Shown: positions 1 through 9,387 of the stretch, in pieces
Numbering within the stretch: position 1 is the stretch's first letter
Layout: every line of letters starts with the position of its first letter
Origin: Yimella sp. cx-51
GTDB taxonomy: Bacteria; Actinomycetota; Actinomycetes; Actinomycetales; Dermatophilaceae
Direction of reading: 5' to 3'
NCBI RefSeq assembly: GCF_017654605.1
Contig: NZ_CP072113.1
Coordinates: forward strand, 868,001 to 932,000
Length of the DNA stretch: 64,000 nucleotides
Notes under the pieces: model-generated
What the model saw: only the letters and a program-made list of their open reading frames with translations
Told to the model about the DNA's origin: nothing
Database searches by the model: none
Made by a program: the position numbers and the translations under genes

Positions 1-419
1 ATGGCGAGGTCCATGACCTTGAGGATCTTCTCGCCGAACACTTCGCCGAGCGACCCACCGAAGACGGTGAAGTCCTGGCTGAACACGCACACCGTGCGAC
101 CGTCGATCGTGCCGTGACCGGTCACCACACCATCGCCGTACGGGCGGCTCTTCTGCTGACCGAAGTTGGTGGAACGGTGCCGGGCGAGGGCATCGAGTTC
201 GACGAACGAGCCCGGATCGAGCAGGTGTCGGATGCGCTCACGCGCGGTCATCTTGCCCTTGGCATGCTGTTTCTCGATGCGATGTGCCTTGCCGGCGTGC
301 ACGGCAGCCTCGATGCGCGCATCAAGGTCTGCCAGGCGCCCGGCGGTCGTGCGGATGTCGATGTCCGGCTGCTCCGGGGCGGTTTCGCTACCGGATGGGT
401 GACCTGCCTCACCTGTCAT
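1..419 (-). CDS. accD: Acyl-CoA carboxylase beta (carboxyltransferase) subunit, N-terminal part
   Basis: About 139 residues are visible before the gene runs off the left edge. The protein has the usual start of PccB/AccD5-type carboxyltransferases: a [10 protein letters not shown] segment, [11 protein letters not shown], a [15 protein letters not shown] stretch and then the [14 protein letters not shown] segment. The family transfers carboxyl groups from biotin to acetyl- or propionyl-CoA in the cytoplasm, feeding fatty acid or methylmalonyl-CoA metabolism. The start ATG (417-419) is 8 nt downstream of a TATTGT hexamer on the minus strand, which suggests a leaderless transcript. The divergent neighbour encodes the biotin ligase that would biotinylate this enzyme's partner subunit. 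The subtype (AccD5-like) rests on recalled synteny. Confidence 0.9.
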   Translation of the reverse strand, partial: MTGEAGHPSGSETAPEQPDIDIRTTAGRLADLDARIEAAVHAGKAHRIEKQHAKGKMTARERIRHLLDPGSFVELDALARHRSTNFGQQKSRPYGDGVVTGHGTIDGRTVCVFSQDFTVFGGSLGEVFGEKILKVMDLA

Positions 420-427
420 GGACACAG

Positions 428-437
428 ACAATAGCCT
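428..437. promoter_or_regulatory. Overlapping divergent -10 elements for accD and birA
   Basis: On the plus strand TAGCCT (432-437) lies 7 nt before the ATG at 445. On the minus strand TATTGT (433-428) lies 8 nt before the accD ATG at 419. The two hexamers share two bases, so polymerase could occupy only one orientation at a time. Promoter function is inferred from spacing. Confidence 0.5.
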
Positions 438-444
438 TGTGTCC

Positions 445-2244
445 ATGGCGCCCGTCCTGGAGTCCGAGTCGATTCGGGGCCGCGTGCCGTCACCGCCCTG
501 GCGGCAGGTGGACATTCTCGGCTCGGTCGACTCCACCAATGCCGTGCTGACCGGTGATCCGAAGCCGTGGCGGGTGGTCACCGCCAACTACCAGTCCTCC
601 GGCAGGGGCCGTCTCGATCGCCAGTGGGAGGCTCCCGAAGGCACGAGCATCGCGCTGTCGGCTTCGCTTCCCCTGCCCCGCGAGACCACCCGGTGGGGCT
701 GGGTGCCGCTGCTGGTCGGAGTGGCCGTACGCCGCGCTCTGCTGCGCCTCACCGACCTCGACGTCGGTCTGAAGTGGCCCAACGACGTCCTGGTGCGCAC
801 GCGCGATGGCTGGCTGAAGGTGGGCGGCATCCTCTGCGAAGCCACACACGGTGCCGAACCGGTGGTGGTGGTCGGCATCGGGCTGAACGTCTGGCAGACC
901 AAGGAGCAACTGCCGGTCGACAGCGCCACCTCGCTGATGCTCAACGACGTGTTCGTGCACCGCGAGGTGCTGATCGAGCACCTTCTCGCCGAACTGGTCA
1001 CCATCGAAAGGGTCTGGCACACAAGCGATCTCGACGGTGAGTACCGCACCGGGTGCGTCACCCTGGGGCAGGTCGTGCGGGTCACCACCGAGCGCGATGC
1101 GCCGGTCGAGGGCGAGGCCGTCGACATCGACGAGATCGGACGCCTGGTGATCGAGCAGGACGGCGAGCGCGTGCCGCATGCCGTCGGCGACGTCGTCCAC
1201 GTGCGTCCCAAGGAAACGGCCCCCAACCAGGAACGTCCCACGGAGAGTTCCCGATTCGTCGACCAGATGGAGGAGCGGCTACTGGGCAACCCGCGCTCGC
1301 TGCGTCGTGCGGACGTCGGCCGGCTCGCCGGCGTCGACGCCGAGTTTCCTCGAAGGCTCTGGCGGGCCATGGGATTCGCCAACGCGCGCGACGAGGACGT
1401 CGTCTTCAACCGACAAGACGTCGAGGCCGTACGCGGTATGACGGCCATGGTGCGCGACGGGCTGATCAACGAAGCCACGGCCATCGGTATTGCGCGGGCG
1501 GTGGGCCGCAGCACCGACCGGATGTCGATGTGGATGCTGCAACTCATCAGCGACATGCTGCTGGTCGACGAAGGCTTCGAGATGGACCGGGAGCGCGCCG
1601 CCGAGGTCGCCGAGCGCACCGTCGAGGTGGCCGACCGGATGACACCGCTGGTCGATTACGTGACCCGACGGGCGGTCTCCAATGCCATCGCCCGCATGGT
1701 CGCCGATGCGCAACCCGAGTCGCACGTCGGCGTGGTGCGCACCGTCGGTTTCGCCGACCTGGTTAATTTCAGCCATCTCATCCGCTCGATGAGCGAACGT
1801 GATCTGGCGCTGCTGGTAACTCGGTTCGAGACGATCGTTTCCGACGTCGTCGCCCAGGCCGATGGGGCAGTGGTCAAGACGGTCGGGGACGAGGTGCTCT
1901 TCACCCATCGCACGGTCGAGGGCGCGGTGCAGATCGGCTTTGACCTGCTCGCCGCCGTCGAGCGCGACCCGTTGATCCCGCGCCTGCGGGTCGGCGTGGC
2001 CACCGGTCGGGTGCTCGCCCGTCAAGGTGACATCTACGGAAACACCGTCAACCGCGCCAGCCGGCTCACCTCCACAGCGGCACCCGGCGAGATGCTCGTC
2101 GACGAGGACGTCGCCGCCGAGTTGCGTGACCGGGACGACCTGCAGGTCTTCGAGATCGGTCCGACCGTGCTGCAAGGAGTCGGTGAGGTCCACCCGTGCG
2201 CGGTGAGTCTGCGTCGCGGCTACAGCACCATCCACGAGGAGTGA
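445..2244 (+). CDS. birA: Biotin-[acetyl-CoA-carboxylase] ligase fused to a class III adenylyl cyclase
   Basis: One uninterrupted 599-residue frame. Residues 1 to about 255 are a BirA-type biotin protein ligase without an N-terminal HTH: GRGRLDR at nt 601, KWPND at nt 772 and KVGG at nt 817. After a short linker, residues from about 275 resemble the N-terminal autoinhibitory domain of Rv1264-type cyclases, followed by a class III cyclase domain. The six canonical catalytic positions are present: metal Asp438 and Asp482, adenine-specifying Lys478 and Asp529, transition-state Asn536 and Arg540. Their spacing is within one residue of that recalled for Rv1264, so activity is expected. The in-frame ATG at 418 overlaps the divergent accD start. 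The ATG at 445 is preferred because TAGCCT sits 7 nt upstream. A crotonase follows 4 bp downstream. Confidence 0.9.
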   Translation: MAPVLESESIRGRVPSPPWRQVDILGSVDSTNAVLTGDPKPWRVVTANYQSSGRGRLDRQWEAPEGTSIALSASLPLPRETTRWGWVPLLVGVAVRRALLRLTDLDVGLKWPNDVLVRTRDGWLKVGGILCEATHGAEPVVVVGIGLNVWQTKEQLPVDSATSLMLNDVFVHREVLIEHLLAELVTIERVWHTSDLDGEYRTGCVTLGQVVRVTTERDAPVEGEAVDIDEIGRLVIEQDGERVPHAVGDVVHVRPKETAPNQERPTESSRFVDQMEERLLGNPRSLRRADVGRLAGVDAEFPRRLWRAMGFANARDEDVVFNRQDVEAVRGMTAMVRDGLINEATAIGIARAVGRSTDRMSMWMLQLISDMLLVDEGFEMDRERAAEVAERTVEVADRMTPLVDYVTRRAVSNAIARMVADAQPESHVGVVRTVGFADLVNFSHLIRSMSERDLALLVTRFETIVSDVVAQADGAVVKTVGDEVLFTHRTVEGAVQIGFDLLAAVERDPLIPRLRVGVATGRVLARQGDIYGNTVNRASRLTSTAAPGEMLVDEDVAAELRDRDDLQVFEIGPTVLQGVGEVHPCAVSLRRGYSTIHEE

Positions 2245-2248
2245 GGCA

Positions 2249-3028
2249 ATGATCAGGATCGAACGACACGGCGACGAAGGCTTTGTCGCCGAACTCGTGC
2301 TCGATCGACCCGAGGCCATGAACGCCATCTCCACCGCGATGGCCCAGGCGCTCGCTGACGCCACCGGTGAACTCGCCGCCGACCCGAGTGTGCGCTGCAT
2401 CGTCGTCACCAGTTCGCACCCGAAGGCCTTCTGCGTGGGCGCCGACCTGAAGGAACGCAACTCCTTCAGCGACGCCGACCTGGTGGCGCAGCGGCCGATC
2501 GCTCGGCGCGCCTACACCGGCGTCCTCGATCTGCCGGCGCCGACGATCGCCGCGGTCGACGGTTTCGCCCTGGGCGGAGGCGCCGAGATCGCGCTCTCGT
2601 GCGACATCGTGATAGCGGGGCAAGCTGCCACGATCGGGCTGCCCGAGGTGTCCGTCGGGGTCATTCCCGGCGGTGGCGGCACGCAGCTCCTCGTCCGCCG
2701 CATCGGTTGGGGCAAGGCCAGCCGCGCCATCTTCTCGGCGCAGAAGTTCAGCGCCGAGGAGGCCAAGGAGTGGGGTTTCGTCGAGGAGTTGGTGGCTGCC
2801 AGCACCGCCCGCGAGCGTGCCTTCGAGCTCGCCACGGTCATCGCGGCCAATTCACCGGTCGGTCTGCGCAATGCCAAGAAGGCCATGCGCTTGGGCTCCG
2901 GCACGGATCTTGCAGCGGGTCTCGAGATCGAGGACGCGTGCTGGCGGGCTACGGCGTTCTCGCCCGACCGGGCCGAGGGCGTGCGTGCCTTCGCCGAGAA
3001 GCGCAGCCCGCAGTGGCCGGGGGCGTGA
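2249..3028 (+). CDS. Enoyl-CoA hydratase/isomerase (crotonase) family protein
   Basis: A 259-residue crotonase of normal length. It has the CoA-binding GADLKER segment and both glutamates used by classical hydratases: one in GGGAEIALSCD and one in LPEVSVGVIPGGGGTQ. Hydration of trans-2-enoyl-CoA in beta-oxidation or branched-chain catabolism is the likely reaction; the exact substrate is not visible. The ATG follows the birA-cyclase stop by 4 bp with an AGGAGTGAGG ribosome binding site inside the end of that gene, so the two are probably co-transcribed. The C-terminal FAEKRSPQWPG tail is typical of actinobacterial EchA proteins. Confidence 0.9.
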   Translation: MIRIERHGDEGFVAELVLDRPEAMNAISTAMAQALADATGELAADPSVRCIVVTSSHPKAFCVGADLKERNSFSDADLVAQRPIARRAYTGVLDLPAPTIAAVDGFALGGGAEIALSCDIVIAGQAATIGLPEVSVGVIPGGGGTQLLVRRIGWGKASRAIFSAQKFSAEEAKEWGFVEELVAASTARERAFELATVIAANSPVGLRNAKKAMRLGSGTDLAAGLEIEDACWRATAFSPDRAEGVRAFAEKRSPQWPGA

Positions 3029-3032
3029 GGGC

Positions 3033-3038
3033 TAGCAT
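3033..3038 (+). promoter_or_regulatory. -10-like hexamer TAGCAT for a leaderless response regulator transcript
   Basis: TAGCAT ends 7 nt before the ATG at 3046, and the short gap to the upstream stop contains no Shine-Dalgarno sequence. This spacing recurs across the window. Confidence 0.45.
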
Positions 3039-3045
3039 CCCCTCC

Positions 3046-3720
3046 ATGACCCGAGTCCTACTGGCGGAAGACGACGCCGCGATCTCCGAACCGCTCGCGC
3101 GTGCGCTTCGCAGGGAGGGTTACGAGGTCGATATCCACGAGGACGGCAGATCGGCCCTGAGCGGTGCGCGGGAGAATCCCGACCTGGTGATCCTCGACCT
3201 CGGCCTTCCTGAAATGGACGGTCTTGAGGTGTGCCGCACCCTGCGCTCCGAGGGTTACTCGGTGCCGGTACTGATCCTGACCGCGCGCGCGGACGAGGTC
3301 GACACCGTCGTCGGGCTCGACGCAGGGGCAGACGACTACGTCACCAAACCCTTCCGCCTCGCCGAACTGCTCGCGCGCGCCCGGGCGTTGTTGCGCCGTT
3401 CCCCTCCCGAACTCGCGACCGGACCCGTCGTACGGATCGACACGGAGGCGCGCCGCGCGTTCTGCGGCGGCGATGAACTCCAACTGACCGTGAAGGAATT
3501 CGATCTGCTCCGGGTGCTGGTGCGTGAGCAGGGCAAGGTGGTCTCGCGTGAACAGCTCATGCGCGAGGTCTGGGACACCACCTGGCTGGGGTCGACCAAG
3601 ACCCTCGACATGCATGTGTCGGTGCTGCGGCGAAAGCTGGGCGACGACGCGTCCGATCCGAAGTTCATCACCACCATCCGAGGCGTCGGTTTCCGCTTCG
3701 AGTCGTCCGACGAGGTCTGA
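3046..3720 (+). CDS. OmpR/PhoB-family response regulator
   Basis: 224 residues. The receiver domain (about 1-115) has the acidic pair Asp9-Asp10, phospho-acceptor Asp51 in LVILDLGLPEMDG, Thr79 and conserved Lys101 in DDYVTKPF. The C-terminal winged helix (about 128-222) shows the usual SREQLMREVW recognition region and GVGFRFE wing. It is a DNA-binding transcription factor controlled by the kinase encoded 6 bp downstream. The ATG was chosen because the longer upstream frame lies inside the crotonase gene and because the TAGCAT hexamer is correctly placed. Target genes cannot be read from the sequence. Confidence 0.93.
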   Translation: MTRVLLAEDDAAISEPLARALRREGYEVDIHEDGRSALSGARENPDLVILDLGLPEMDGLEVCRTLRSEGYSVPVLILTARADEVDTVVGLDAGADDYVTKPFRLAELLARARALLRRSPPELATGPVVRIDTEARRAFCGGDELQLTVKEFDLLRVLVREQGKVVSREQLMREVWDTTWLGSTKTLDMHVSVLRRKLGDDASDPKFITTIRGVGFRFESSDEV

Positions 3721-3726
3721 AAACCG

Positions 3727-4692
3727 TTGCGGAACAAGCTGGTTCGTCAGGCGTACGTCTCGATCGGCCTGGTCTTGGTGATCGTCGCCGTGCCGGCCGT
3801 CCTGTTCGCCGTCGGGTGGTGGCGTCGGCTCGGGATCGTCCTGCTGTGTGTGATTGCCGGGGCGATCGGTTTCGCGCTCGCACGCCGTCTTGCCCGGGAG
3901 ATCGCTGATCCCATCGGGCAACTGGCCGCGCAGGCCGAACTGGTGGGTGATGGTTCGGCGATCTTCCAGCCGTTGCAGACCGACATTGACGAACTGAAGC
4001 GCATCTCGCAGGTTTTCGAGCGTCGCACCGGCGAACTCACCAGGTCGCTGGCCGCCGAGCGCGAATTCGCCTCGGACGCCAGTCACCAGTTGCGTACCCC
4101 GCTCACCGCCCTGCTCATGCGGCTGGAGGAGATCGCGATGGCCGACGACCTGCCGACCGCTCGCGAGGAGGCGCGGGTGGGTATCGCCCAGGTGGAACGA
4201 CTGACCGGGGTGGTGGACGAACTGCTGCAGCGGGCACGAAGGGGGCCGACCGGTGAACTGCCGAGCACCTCGCTCGACTCGGTCATCGCCGCACTGCAAC
4301 GGGAATTCCAGCCGGCCTTCGCCGACGCCCGCCGTTCGGTGCTGGTCAGCGGCGAGCGAGGCCTGTGGGTGCAGGTGACCCGGAGCGCGCTGTCGCAGAT
4401 CTTGGCGACGCTCTTCGAGAATGCACTCCAGCACGGCTCCGGCACGGTCGAAGTCAGGGCACGACACAGTGGGCCCTCGGTGGTCGTCGAGGTGAGTGAC
4501 CGTGGGGCCGGCGTCGACCCGGCGATCGCCGCGAAGGTGTTCGAACGGCGGATGTCGACTGGGGGCACCGGTCTCGGACTCGGCCTTGCGCGCGATCTCG
4601 CCGACTCAGCCGGCGGCCGCCTCGAGCTACGCAGTGCGCGTCCGGCCGTCTTCGCGTTGTTCCTGTCGGCCGGCGTGCAATCCGATCAGTAA
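3727..4692 (+). CDS. Membrane sensor histidine kinase with HAMP domain
   Basis: 321 residues starting at TTG, 6 bp after the regulator stop. Two membrane segments (about 10-30 and 35-51) are separated by only a WWRR loop, so there is almost no extracytoplasmic sensor. A HAMP-like stretch follows, then the H box FASDASHQLRTPL with His120, an N box LFENALQHG (Asn232), and G boxes DRGAGV and GTGLGLGLAR. It should autophosphorylate and signal to the adjacent OmpR-type regulator. The tiny loop suggests it senses the membrane itself or a partner protein. Its last 7 bp overlap the convergent GtrA gene. Confidence 0.9.
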   Translation: MRNKLVRQAYVSIGLVLVIVAVPAVLFAVGWWRRLGIVLLCVIAGAIGFALARRLAREIADPIGQLAAQAELVGDGSAIFQPLQTDIDELKRISQVFERRTGELTRSLAAEREFASDASHQLRTPLTALLMRLEEIAMADDLPTAREEARVGIAQVERLTGVVDELLQRARRGPTGELPSTSLDSVIAALQREFQPAFADARRSVLVSGERGLWVQVTRSALSQILATLFENALQHGSGTVEVRARHSGPSVVVEVSDRGAGVDPAIAAKVFERRMSTGGTGLGLGLARDLADSAGGRLELRSARPAVFALFLSAGVQSDQ

Positions 4693-5231
4693 CGGACGAC
4701 GTCCCCGTCAGGCGTGGGGGTCTCACCCGCCGCCGAGTGCGTGGGCGTGGTGGTGAGGGGCGTCTCGTCCTCGTCCAGTTCAGCTGCGAAGACGAAGCGG
4801 CGGTAGGTCCAGAAGCGGAACAACGTGCCGAGCCCAATGCCGATGAAGGCGTTGATGTTGAGCCAGAGTGAGCCTTCGAGGTGCAGCACGTAGTGGGTGA
4901 AGGCCACCCACAGCGCCGAAATGCCGAGGGCGATGCCGTTGACCAGGAAGAAGAGCCCGACCTCGTGGTGCACCGGGCGGTTGCGGCGGTGGCGGAAGGT
5001 CCAGTAGCGATTACCCAACCAGGCGACGGCGGTCGCGACGGCTCCGCTGATGATCTTGGCGGTGGTGACCTTGCCCGACATCGATCCTGAGATCAGGATG
5101 TTGAACAGGCCCATGTCGACCACGAAACTGACGGCGCCGACGATGCCGAACTTCGCCCCTTCACGCCACAGGCGGTGGACGATGGTGTTCGGGCTGGTCG
5201 GCTGCACGAGCAGAGCGTAATCGGTGGACAC
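4686..5231 (-). CDS. GtrA-family membrane protein
   Basis: 181 residues with four hydrophobic segments (about 26-48, 55-72, 90-112 and 122-142), as in GtrA/DPMS-like proteins thought to flip or assist polyprenyl-linked sugars. The conserved FGIVGAVSFVVD and GNRYWTFR segments are present. The C-terminal tail after about residue 150 is acidic and Thr/Pro-rich, probably cytoplasmic and disordered. GTG start. It is convergent with the histidine kinase and divergent from purK. A GtrA gene next to purK matches recalled mycobacterial order (Rv3277). It may serve cell-wall glycan assembly, but no partner is adjacent. Confidence 0.88.
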   Translation of the reverse strand: MSTDYALLVQPTSPNTIVHRLWREGAKFGIVGAVSFVVDMGLFNILISGSMSGKVTTAKIISGAVATAVAWLGNRYWTFRHRRNRPVHHEVGLFFLVNGIALGISALWVAFTHYVLHLEGSLWLNINAFIGIGLGTLFRFWTYRRFVFAAELDEDETPLTTTPTHSAAGETPTPDGDVVRY

Positions 5232-5259
5232 GGCTTCCTCCCGGTTCGGTGGTCGTGGA

Positions 5260-5265
5260 TATCGT
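5260..5265 (+). promoter_or_regulatory. -10-like hexamer TATCGT for purK
   Basis: The hexamer ends 7 nt before the GTG at 5273 and no ribosome binding site is visible. It supports the 5273 start over the in-frame GTG at 5249. Confidence 0.4.
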
Positions 5266-5272
5266 GGGGCGC

Positions 5273-6439
5273 GTGACTCCCCAGCGCACTCCCGGTGGTT
5301 TCCCTGTGGTCGGCATCATCGGCGGCGGGCAGTTGGCGCGGATGTGCGCCCCCTACGCGGTCAATCTCGGACTCACCTTGTCGGTGCTCGCCGAAGGTTC
5401 GGACGCCTCCGCCGCGCTGGTCGTTCCCTCGTCCCCCGTGGGCGACCACACCGACATCGAGCAGGTGCGCCGGTTCGCTGCGCACTGTGACGTGGTGACC
5501 TTCGACCACGAACACGTGCCACCGGCGGTGCTTGCCGCCCTGGAGGCCGACGGTGTCGTGACCCACCCCAGGGCGTCGGCGTTGCGACATGCCCAGGACA
5601 AGCTGGTGATGCGGCGCCGGCTGAGCGAACTCGGCCTGCCCTGCCCTGCATGGGCGGCCATCTCGGGCGCCGACGGCCTGGAGCGATTCGCCGCCGAGCA
5701 CGGATGGCCGGTGGTGCTGAAGACCCCACGCGGTGGATATGACGGCAAGGGCGTGCTGGTGGTGTCTTCGGCGGGCGAGGCGGCTGATTGGTTGTCGGCG
5801 CTGCAGCCGGGCGAGGAACTGCTCGTGGAACAGGCGGTGCCTTTCGAGCGCGAACTCGCCGTGCTGGTGGCGCGCAGTCCCTCCGGTCAGGCCGCGGTGT
5901 GGCCCATTGCGCACACCGTCCAGAGCGGCGGCATCAACACCGAAGTGATCGCCCCGGCGCCCGACCTGGCCGAAGATCTCGCCGTGCGGCTGGCGAACGA
6001 CGCACTCACGATTGCTGCCGAGCTCGATGTCACCGGGGTCATGGCGGTGGAGGTCTTCGAACTGGCGGGCGGCAGCTACGTCGTCAACGAACTCGCGATG
6101 CGACCGCACAACAGCGGCCACTGGACGATGGACGGCTCGGTCACCAGCCAGTTCGAACAACATCTGCGCGCCGTGCTCGATCTCCCACTTGGCGATACCC
6201 GTGCGCGCAGCCCGTGGACGGTGATGGGCAATGTGTTGGGCGGCGAATACCCGCAGCTGTATCCGGCCTACCGGCATCTCATGGCGCGTGACCCCGGGCT
6301 CAAGGTGCATCTGTACGGCAAGGGCGTGCGTCCGGGGCGCAAGATCGGACACGTGAACGTCTACGGCGACGATCTGGCCGACCTGCGCGAGCGCGCCCTG
6401 CACGCGGCCGATTATCTACAAGGAGTGGTCACCGAATGA
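5273..6439 (+). CDS. purK: 5-(carboxyamino)imidazole ribonucleotide synthase
   Basis: 388 residues of the ATP-grasp PurK family, which makes N5-CAIR from AIR, bicarbonate and ATP in purine synthesis. The N-terminal Rossmann-like part has [10 protein letters not shown]. The ATP-grasp core contains [13 protein letters not shown], and the C-terminal part has [24 protein letters not shown], a signature of PurK. GTG start with a -10-like hexamer 7 nt upstream. The stop overlaps the purE start (ATGA), indicating translational coupling of consecutive pathway steps. Confidence 0.96.
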   Translation: MTPQRTPGGFPVVGIIGGGQLARMCAPYAVNLGLTLSVLAEGSDASAALVVPSSPVGDHTDIEQVRRFAAHCDVVTFDHEHVPPAVLAALEADGVVTHPRASALRHAQDKLVMRRRLSELGLPCPAWAAISGADGLERFAAEHGWPVVLKTPRGGYDGKGVLVVSSAGEAADWLSALQPGEELLVEQAVPFERELAVLVARSPSGQAAVWPIAHTVQSGGINTEVIAPAPDLAEDLAVRLANDALTIAAELDVTGVMAVEVFELAGGSYVVNELAMRPHNSGHWTMDGSVTSQFEQHLRAVLDLPLGDTRARSPWTVMGNVLGGEYPQLYPAYRHLMARDPGLKVHLYGKGVRPGRKIGHVNVYGDDLADLRERALHAADYLQGVVTE

Positions 6440-6963
6440 GTTCTCACAACGGATCCGACGGCCCGGTCGTCGGCATCGTCATGGGCAGCGACTCCGACTG
6501 GCCCGTGATACAGGCGGCAGCAGAAGCTTTGCGGGAGTTCGGAATTGCCTACGAAGTCGATGTGGTGTCGGCGCATCGCATGCCCACCGAGATGATCGAC
6601 TACGGCCGTGACGCAGCCGCGCGTGGTCTGCAGGTGATCATCGCCGGTGCCGGGGGAGCAGCCCACCTGCCCGGCATGCTGGCCTCGGTCACCCCGCTGC
6701 CGGTGATCGGCGTCCCGGTGCCCCTGAAATACCTGGACGGGATGGATTCCCTGCTCTCGATCGTCCAGATGCCTGCCGGCGTGCCGGTGGCGACCGTTTC
6801 CATCGGTGGGGCGCGCAACGCGGGGTTGCTGGCGGCGCGGATCATCGCCTCGGGCGAGGGCGAACGGGCCGCGCAGCTGCGGGCGAGGATGGTGGCCTTC
6901 CAGGACGACCTCAAGGCCCAGGCGACCGCGAAAGGTGAGCGCCTCCGGGCGCAGCTGAGCTGA
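6436..6963 (+). CDS. purE: 5-(carboxyamino)imidazole ribonucleotide mutase
   Basis: 175 residues, class I PurE length. Motifs are [10 protein letters not shown] near the N terminus, VSAHRMP (His as general acid/base), [11 protein letters not shown] and PVIGVPVP followed by [19 protein letters not shown]. It converts N5-CAIR to CAIR. The ATG overlaps the purK stop by 4 bp. Convergent with the sugar dehydrogenase gene, 52 bp away. Confidence 0.97.
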   Translation: MSSHNGSDGPVVGIVMGSDSDWPVIQAAAEALREFGIAYEVDVVSAHRMPTEMIDYGRDAAARGLQVIIAGAGGAAHLPGMLASVTPLPVIGVPVPLKYLDGMDSLLSIVQMPAGVPVATVSIGGARNAGLLAARIIASGEGERAAQLRARMVAFQDDLKAQATAKGERLRAQLS

Positions 6964-7015
6964 GTCCGCACAGACGAGTTGACTGGCGGCGCACCCCGAT
7001 CGAGGGTGCAGCGGG

Positions 7016-8197
7016 TCAGGAGTCGATGCCGAAGATGTCGCGGGTGTAGACCTTGTCGGCGACGTCGTCCAACTCGGCGACGCGGCGGTTGGCCACGATC
7101 AGATCGACCGACTGCTTGAACGTCTCCAGGTCACGCTCGACATGTGAGCCGAAGAAGGTGTCGTCGGCCAACTCGGGTTCGTAGACGACGACCTGAACGC
7201 CTTTGGCCTTCAACCGCTTCATGATTCCTTGGACGCTGCTGGAGCGGAAGTTGTCCGACCCGGCCTTCATGATGAGCCGGTGGATGCCGACCACCTTCGG
7301 TGCCCGGCGCATGATGTCCTCGGCCACGAAGTCCTTGCGCGTGCGGTTGGCGTCGACGATCGCACCGATGAGGGTCTGCGGCACGTCCTGGTAGTTGGCC
7401 AGCAGTTGCTTGGTGTCCTTGGGCAGGCAGTAGCCGCCGTAGCCGAAGGACGGATTGTTGTAGTGGCTGCCGATGCGGGGGTCGAGCCCGACGCCCTCGA
7501 TGATCTGCCGGGTGTCCAGCCCATGCGTCAACGCGTAACTGTCGAGCTCGTTGAAGAACGCCACCCGCATCGCCAGGAAGGTGTTGGCGAACAGTTTGAT
7601 CGCCTCGGCCTCGGTCGGATCGGTCAGCAACACGTCGACGTCGTCGTCGAGGCTGGCTTCCAGGAGCAGGTCCGCGAACTCGCGTCCGCGTTCGCCCTTC
7701 TCGCCCACGACGATGCGTGAGGGGTGCAGGTTGTCGTACAGCGCTTTGCCCTCACGCAGGAATTCTGGTGAGAACAAGAGGTTCTGGGTGCCCAGGCGCT
7801 CTCGCGCTTCTTGGACATAGCCGACGGGGATGGTCGACTTCACCACCATCACTGCCTCGGGCGCGATCGCGATCACGTCGGCGATCACACCGTCGACCGA
7901 GGAGGTGTTGAAGTAATTGGTGTTCGGGTCGTAATCGGTCGGGGTGGCGATCACCACGAAGCGCGCTCCGCAGTAGGCCCGCTCCTTGTCGGTGGTGAAC
8001 TCCAGATCGAGCTCACCGGAGCGCAGCAACTCCTGGAGTTCGGCATCGACGATGGGGCTGCGCCCCTGCTCCAGGCCGGCGACGCGCGCCTCATCGATGT
8101 CGAAGGAGACGACGCGGTGGCGCTGGGCGAGGAGTGCGGCCACCGAGAGACCGACATAACCCGTGCCGACCACGGCGATATGAGTACCAGCGGGCAT
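7016..8197 (-). CDS. UDP-glucose/GDP-mannose dehydrogenase family protein (nucleotide-sugar 6-dehydrogenase)
   Basis: 393 residues. The NAD-binding Rossmann motif GTGYVG is near the N terminus. The central and UDP-binding domains follow, with catalytic Cys in [12 protein letters not shown] and Lys in [21 protein letters not shown]. The family oxidises UDP-glucose or a related NDP-sugar twice to the uronic acid using NAD. This subgroup is common in capsule and wall-glycan loci, so it may supply an acidic sugar for the glycan locus starting 2.4 kb away. The ATG at 8197 is preferred: TACCGT lies 7 nt upstream on the minus strand and the Rossmann motif begins soon after. Confidence 0.92.
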   Translation of the reverse strand: MPAGTHIAVVGTGYVGLSVAALLAQRHRVVSFDIDEARVAGLEQGRSPIVDAELQELLRSGELDLEFTTDKERAYCGARFVVIATPTDYDPNTNYFNTSSVDGVIADVIAIAPEAVMVVKSTIPVGYVQEARERLGTQNLLFSPEFLREGKALYDNLHPSRIVVGEKGERGREFADLLLEASLDDDVDVLLTDPTEAEAIKLFANTFLAMRVAFFNELDSYALTHGLDTRQIIEGVGLDPRIGSHYNNPSFGYGGYCLPKDTKQLLANYQDVPQTLIGAIVDANRTRKDFVAEDIMRRAPKVVGIHRLIMKAGSDNFRSSSVQGIMKRLKAKGVQVVVYEPELADDTFFGSHVERDLETFKQSVDLIVANRRVAELDDVADKVYTRDIFGIDS

Positions 8198-8204
8198 GGC
8201 GCAC

Positions 8205-8210
8205 ACGGTA
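8205..8210 (-). promoter_or_regulatory. -10-like hexamer TACCGT for the sugar dehydrogenase
   Basis: On the minus strand TACCGT ends 7 nt before the start codon at 8197, fitting a leaderless transcript. Confidence 0.4.
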
Positions 8211-8301
8211 CCGGCGAACCTCGGCGCGCGCTGCGGCGACACCGCCGGCCGTAATGTGGACATCGCCCGTGAGCGACCTGGTGACCAAGGAGCAAGAGCG
8301 C

Positions 8302-9306
8302 ATGCGATTCGGACTTTTCATTCCGCAGGGTTGGCGATTCGACCTGGTGGGCATCGACCCGCACCGCCAGTGGCAGACGATGTCCGACCTCGCGCAGCAC
8401 GTCGACCAGGGTGACGCCTGGGAGTCGATCTGGGTCTACGACCACTTCCACACCACCCCGGAGCCCTCGAACGAAGCCACCCACGAGGCCTGGACGCTGA
8501 TGTCGGCCTTCGCGGCGTCCACCTCCCGGGTGCGCCTGGGACAGATGTGCACCTGCATGAGTTATCGCGATCCGGCCTATCTGGCCAAGGTCGCCGCGAC
8601 CGCGGACGTCATTTCGGGCGGCCGTGTCGAGATGGGCATCGGTGGCGGCTGGTACGAGCACGAATGGCGTGCGTACGGCTACGGATTTCCTTCTGCCGCA
8701 GACCGATTGGGCCGACTGCGCGAAGGCGTCGAGATCTTCCGGCAGATGTGGACGACCGGCTCGGCCACCCTTGCCGGCAAGCACTACCAAGTGGACGGCG
8801 CCCTCTGCCACCCGCAGCCGTTGCAGACGACCAGTGCGGCCAATCGCATCCCTATGTGGATTGCCGGAGGTGGTGAGAAGGTCACCTTGAAGATCGCTGC
8901 GCAGTACGCCGATTACACCAACTTCGACGGCACTCCGGACGGCTTCCGGTACAAAAGTGGTGTGTTGAAGGGCCACTGCGAGAAGGTGGGCCGCGACTTC
9001 GAGCAGATCACCCGTTCGGCCAACTACAACCCGGTGATCGGGGCGAACGCAGCGCAGGTCGACGACAAGCTGGCGTGGTACGCCGATCACCTCGGCAAGG
9101 TGCTGGGAGAGCAGCGTGGTCAGGAGATGGCCGACAACCTGCGCCACCAGCCGTTGGTGGGTACACCCGACCAGATCGTCGGCAAACTGCGTGAGCTTGA
9201 GGCGCTGGGTATGACCTACGCCATCACCTACTTCGCCGACGCCGCGTACGACCGCAGCAGCATCGAATTGTTCGAGCGCGAGGTCATTCCCGCGTTCGCC
9301 TCGTGA
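8302..9306 (+). CDS. LLM-class (probable F420-dependent) oxidoreductase
   Basis: 334 residues of the bacterial luciferase-like TIM-barrel superfamily. Typical features are [11 protein letters not shown] at the start, [10 protein letters not shown], the [20 protein letters not shown] strand-helix, [17 protein letters not shown], and [19 protein letters not shown]. The C-terminal [19 protein letters not shown] is also standard. Such actinobacterial proteins generally use reduced F420; the window also encodes F420 synthesis genes (cofD, cofE). The substrate is unknown. The ATG at 8302 is supported by AAGGAG at 8287-8292. An in-frame GTG at 8269 is possible, with TAATGT upstream. Confidence 0.88.
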   Translation: MRFGLFIPQGWRFDLVGIDPHRQWQTMSDLAQHVDQGDAWESIWVYDHFHTTPEPSNEATHEAWTLMSAFAASTSRVRLGQMCTCMSYRDPAYLAKVAATADVISGGRVEMGIGGGWYEHEWRAYGYGFPSAADRLGRLREGVEIFRQMWTTGSATLAGKHYQVDGALCHPQPLQTTSAANRIPMWIAGGGEKVTLKIAAQYADYTNFDGTPDGFRYKSGVLKGHCEKVGRDFEQITRSANYNPVIGANAAQVDDKLAWYADHLGKVLGEQRGQEMADNLRHQPLVGTPDQIVGKLRELEALGMTYAITYFADAAYDRSSIELFEREVIPAFAS

Positions 9307-9373
9307 GCCACCCGGTGTGGAACCGGTGCAGGTGATCCAGCAAACTCATGCGAAGACCCGGAATACCCGAAAG

Positions 9374-9379
9374 TAGGAT
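9374..9379 (+). promoter_or_regulatory. -10-like hexamer TAGGAT for the acyl-CoA dehydrogenase
   Basis: TAGGAT ends 8 nt before the GTG at 9388. No Shine-Dalgarno sequence is visible. Confidence 0.4.
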
Positions 9380-9387
9380 GATCGCTC

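Noticed and set aside
418-444. Longer start for the biotin ligase-cyclase at ATG 418
   Set aside because: It would overlap the divergent accD start and the shared promoter; TAGCCT 7 nt before 445 favours the later ATG.
1279-2460. Long antisense open frame under the cyclase and crotonase genes
   Set aside because: It mirrors high-GC codon bias of the real genes, has no motif or ribosome binding site, and spans two clear plus-strand genes.
7229-7720. Plus-strand open frame inside the sugar dehydrogenase
   Set aside because: Antisense shadow without start signals.
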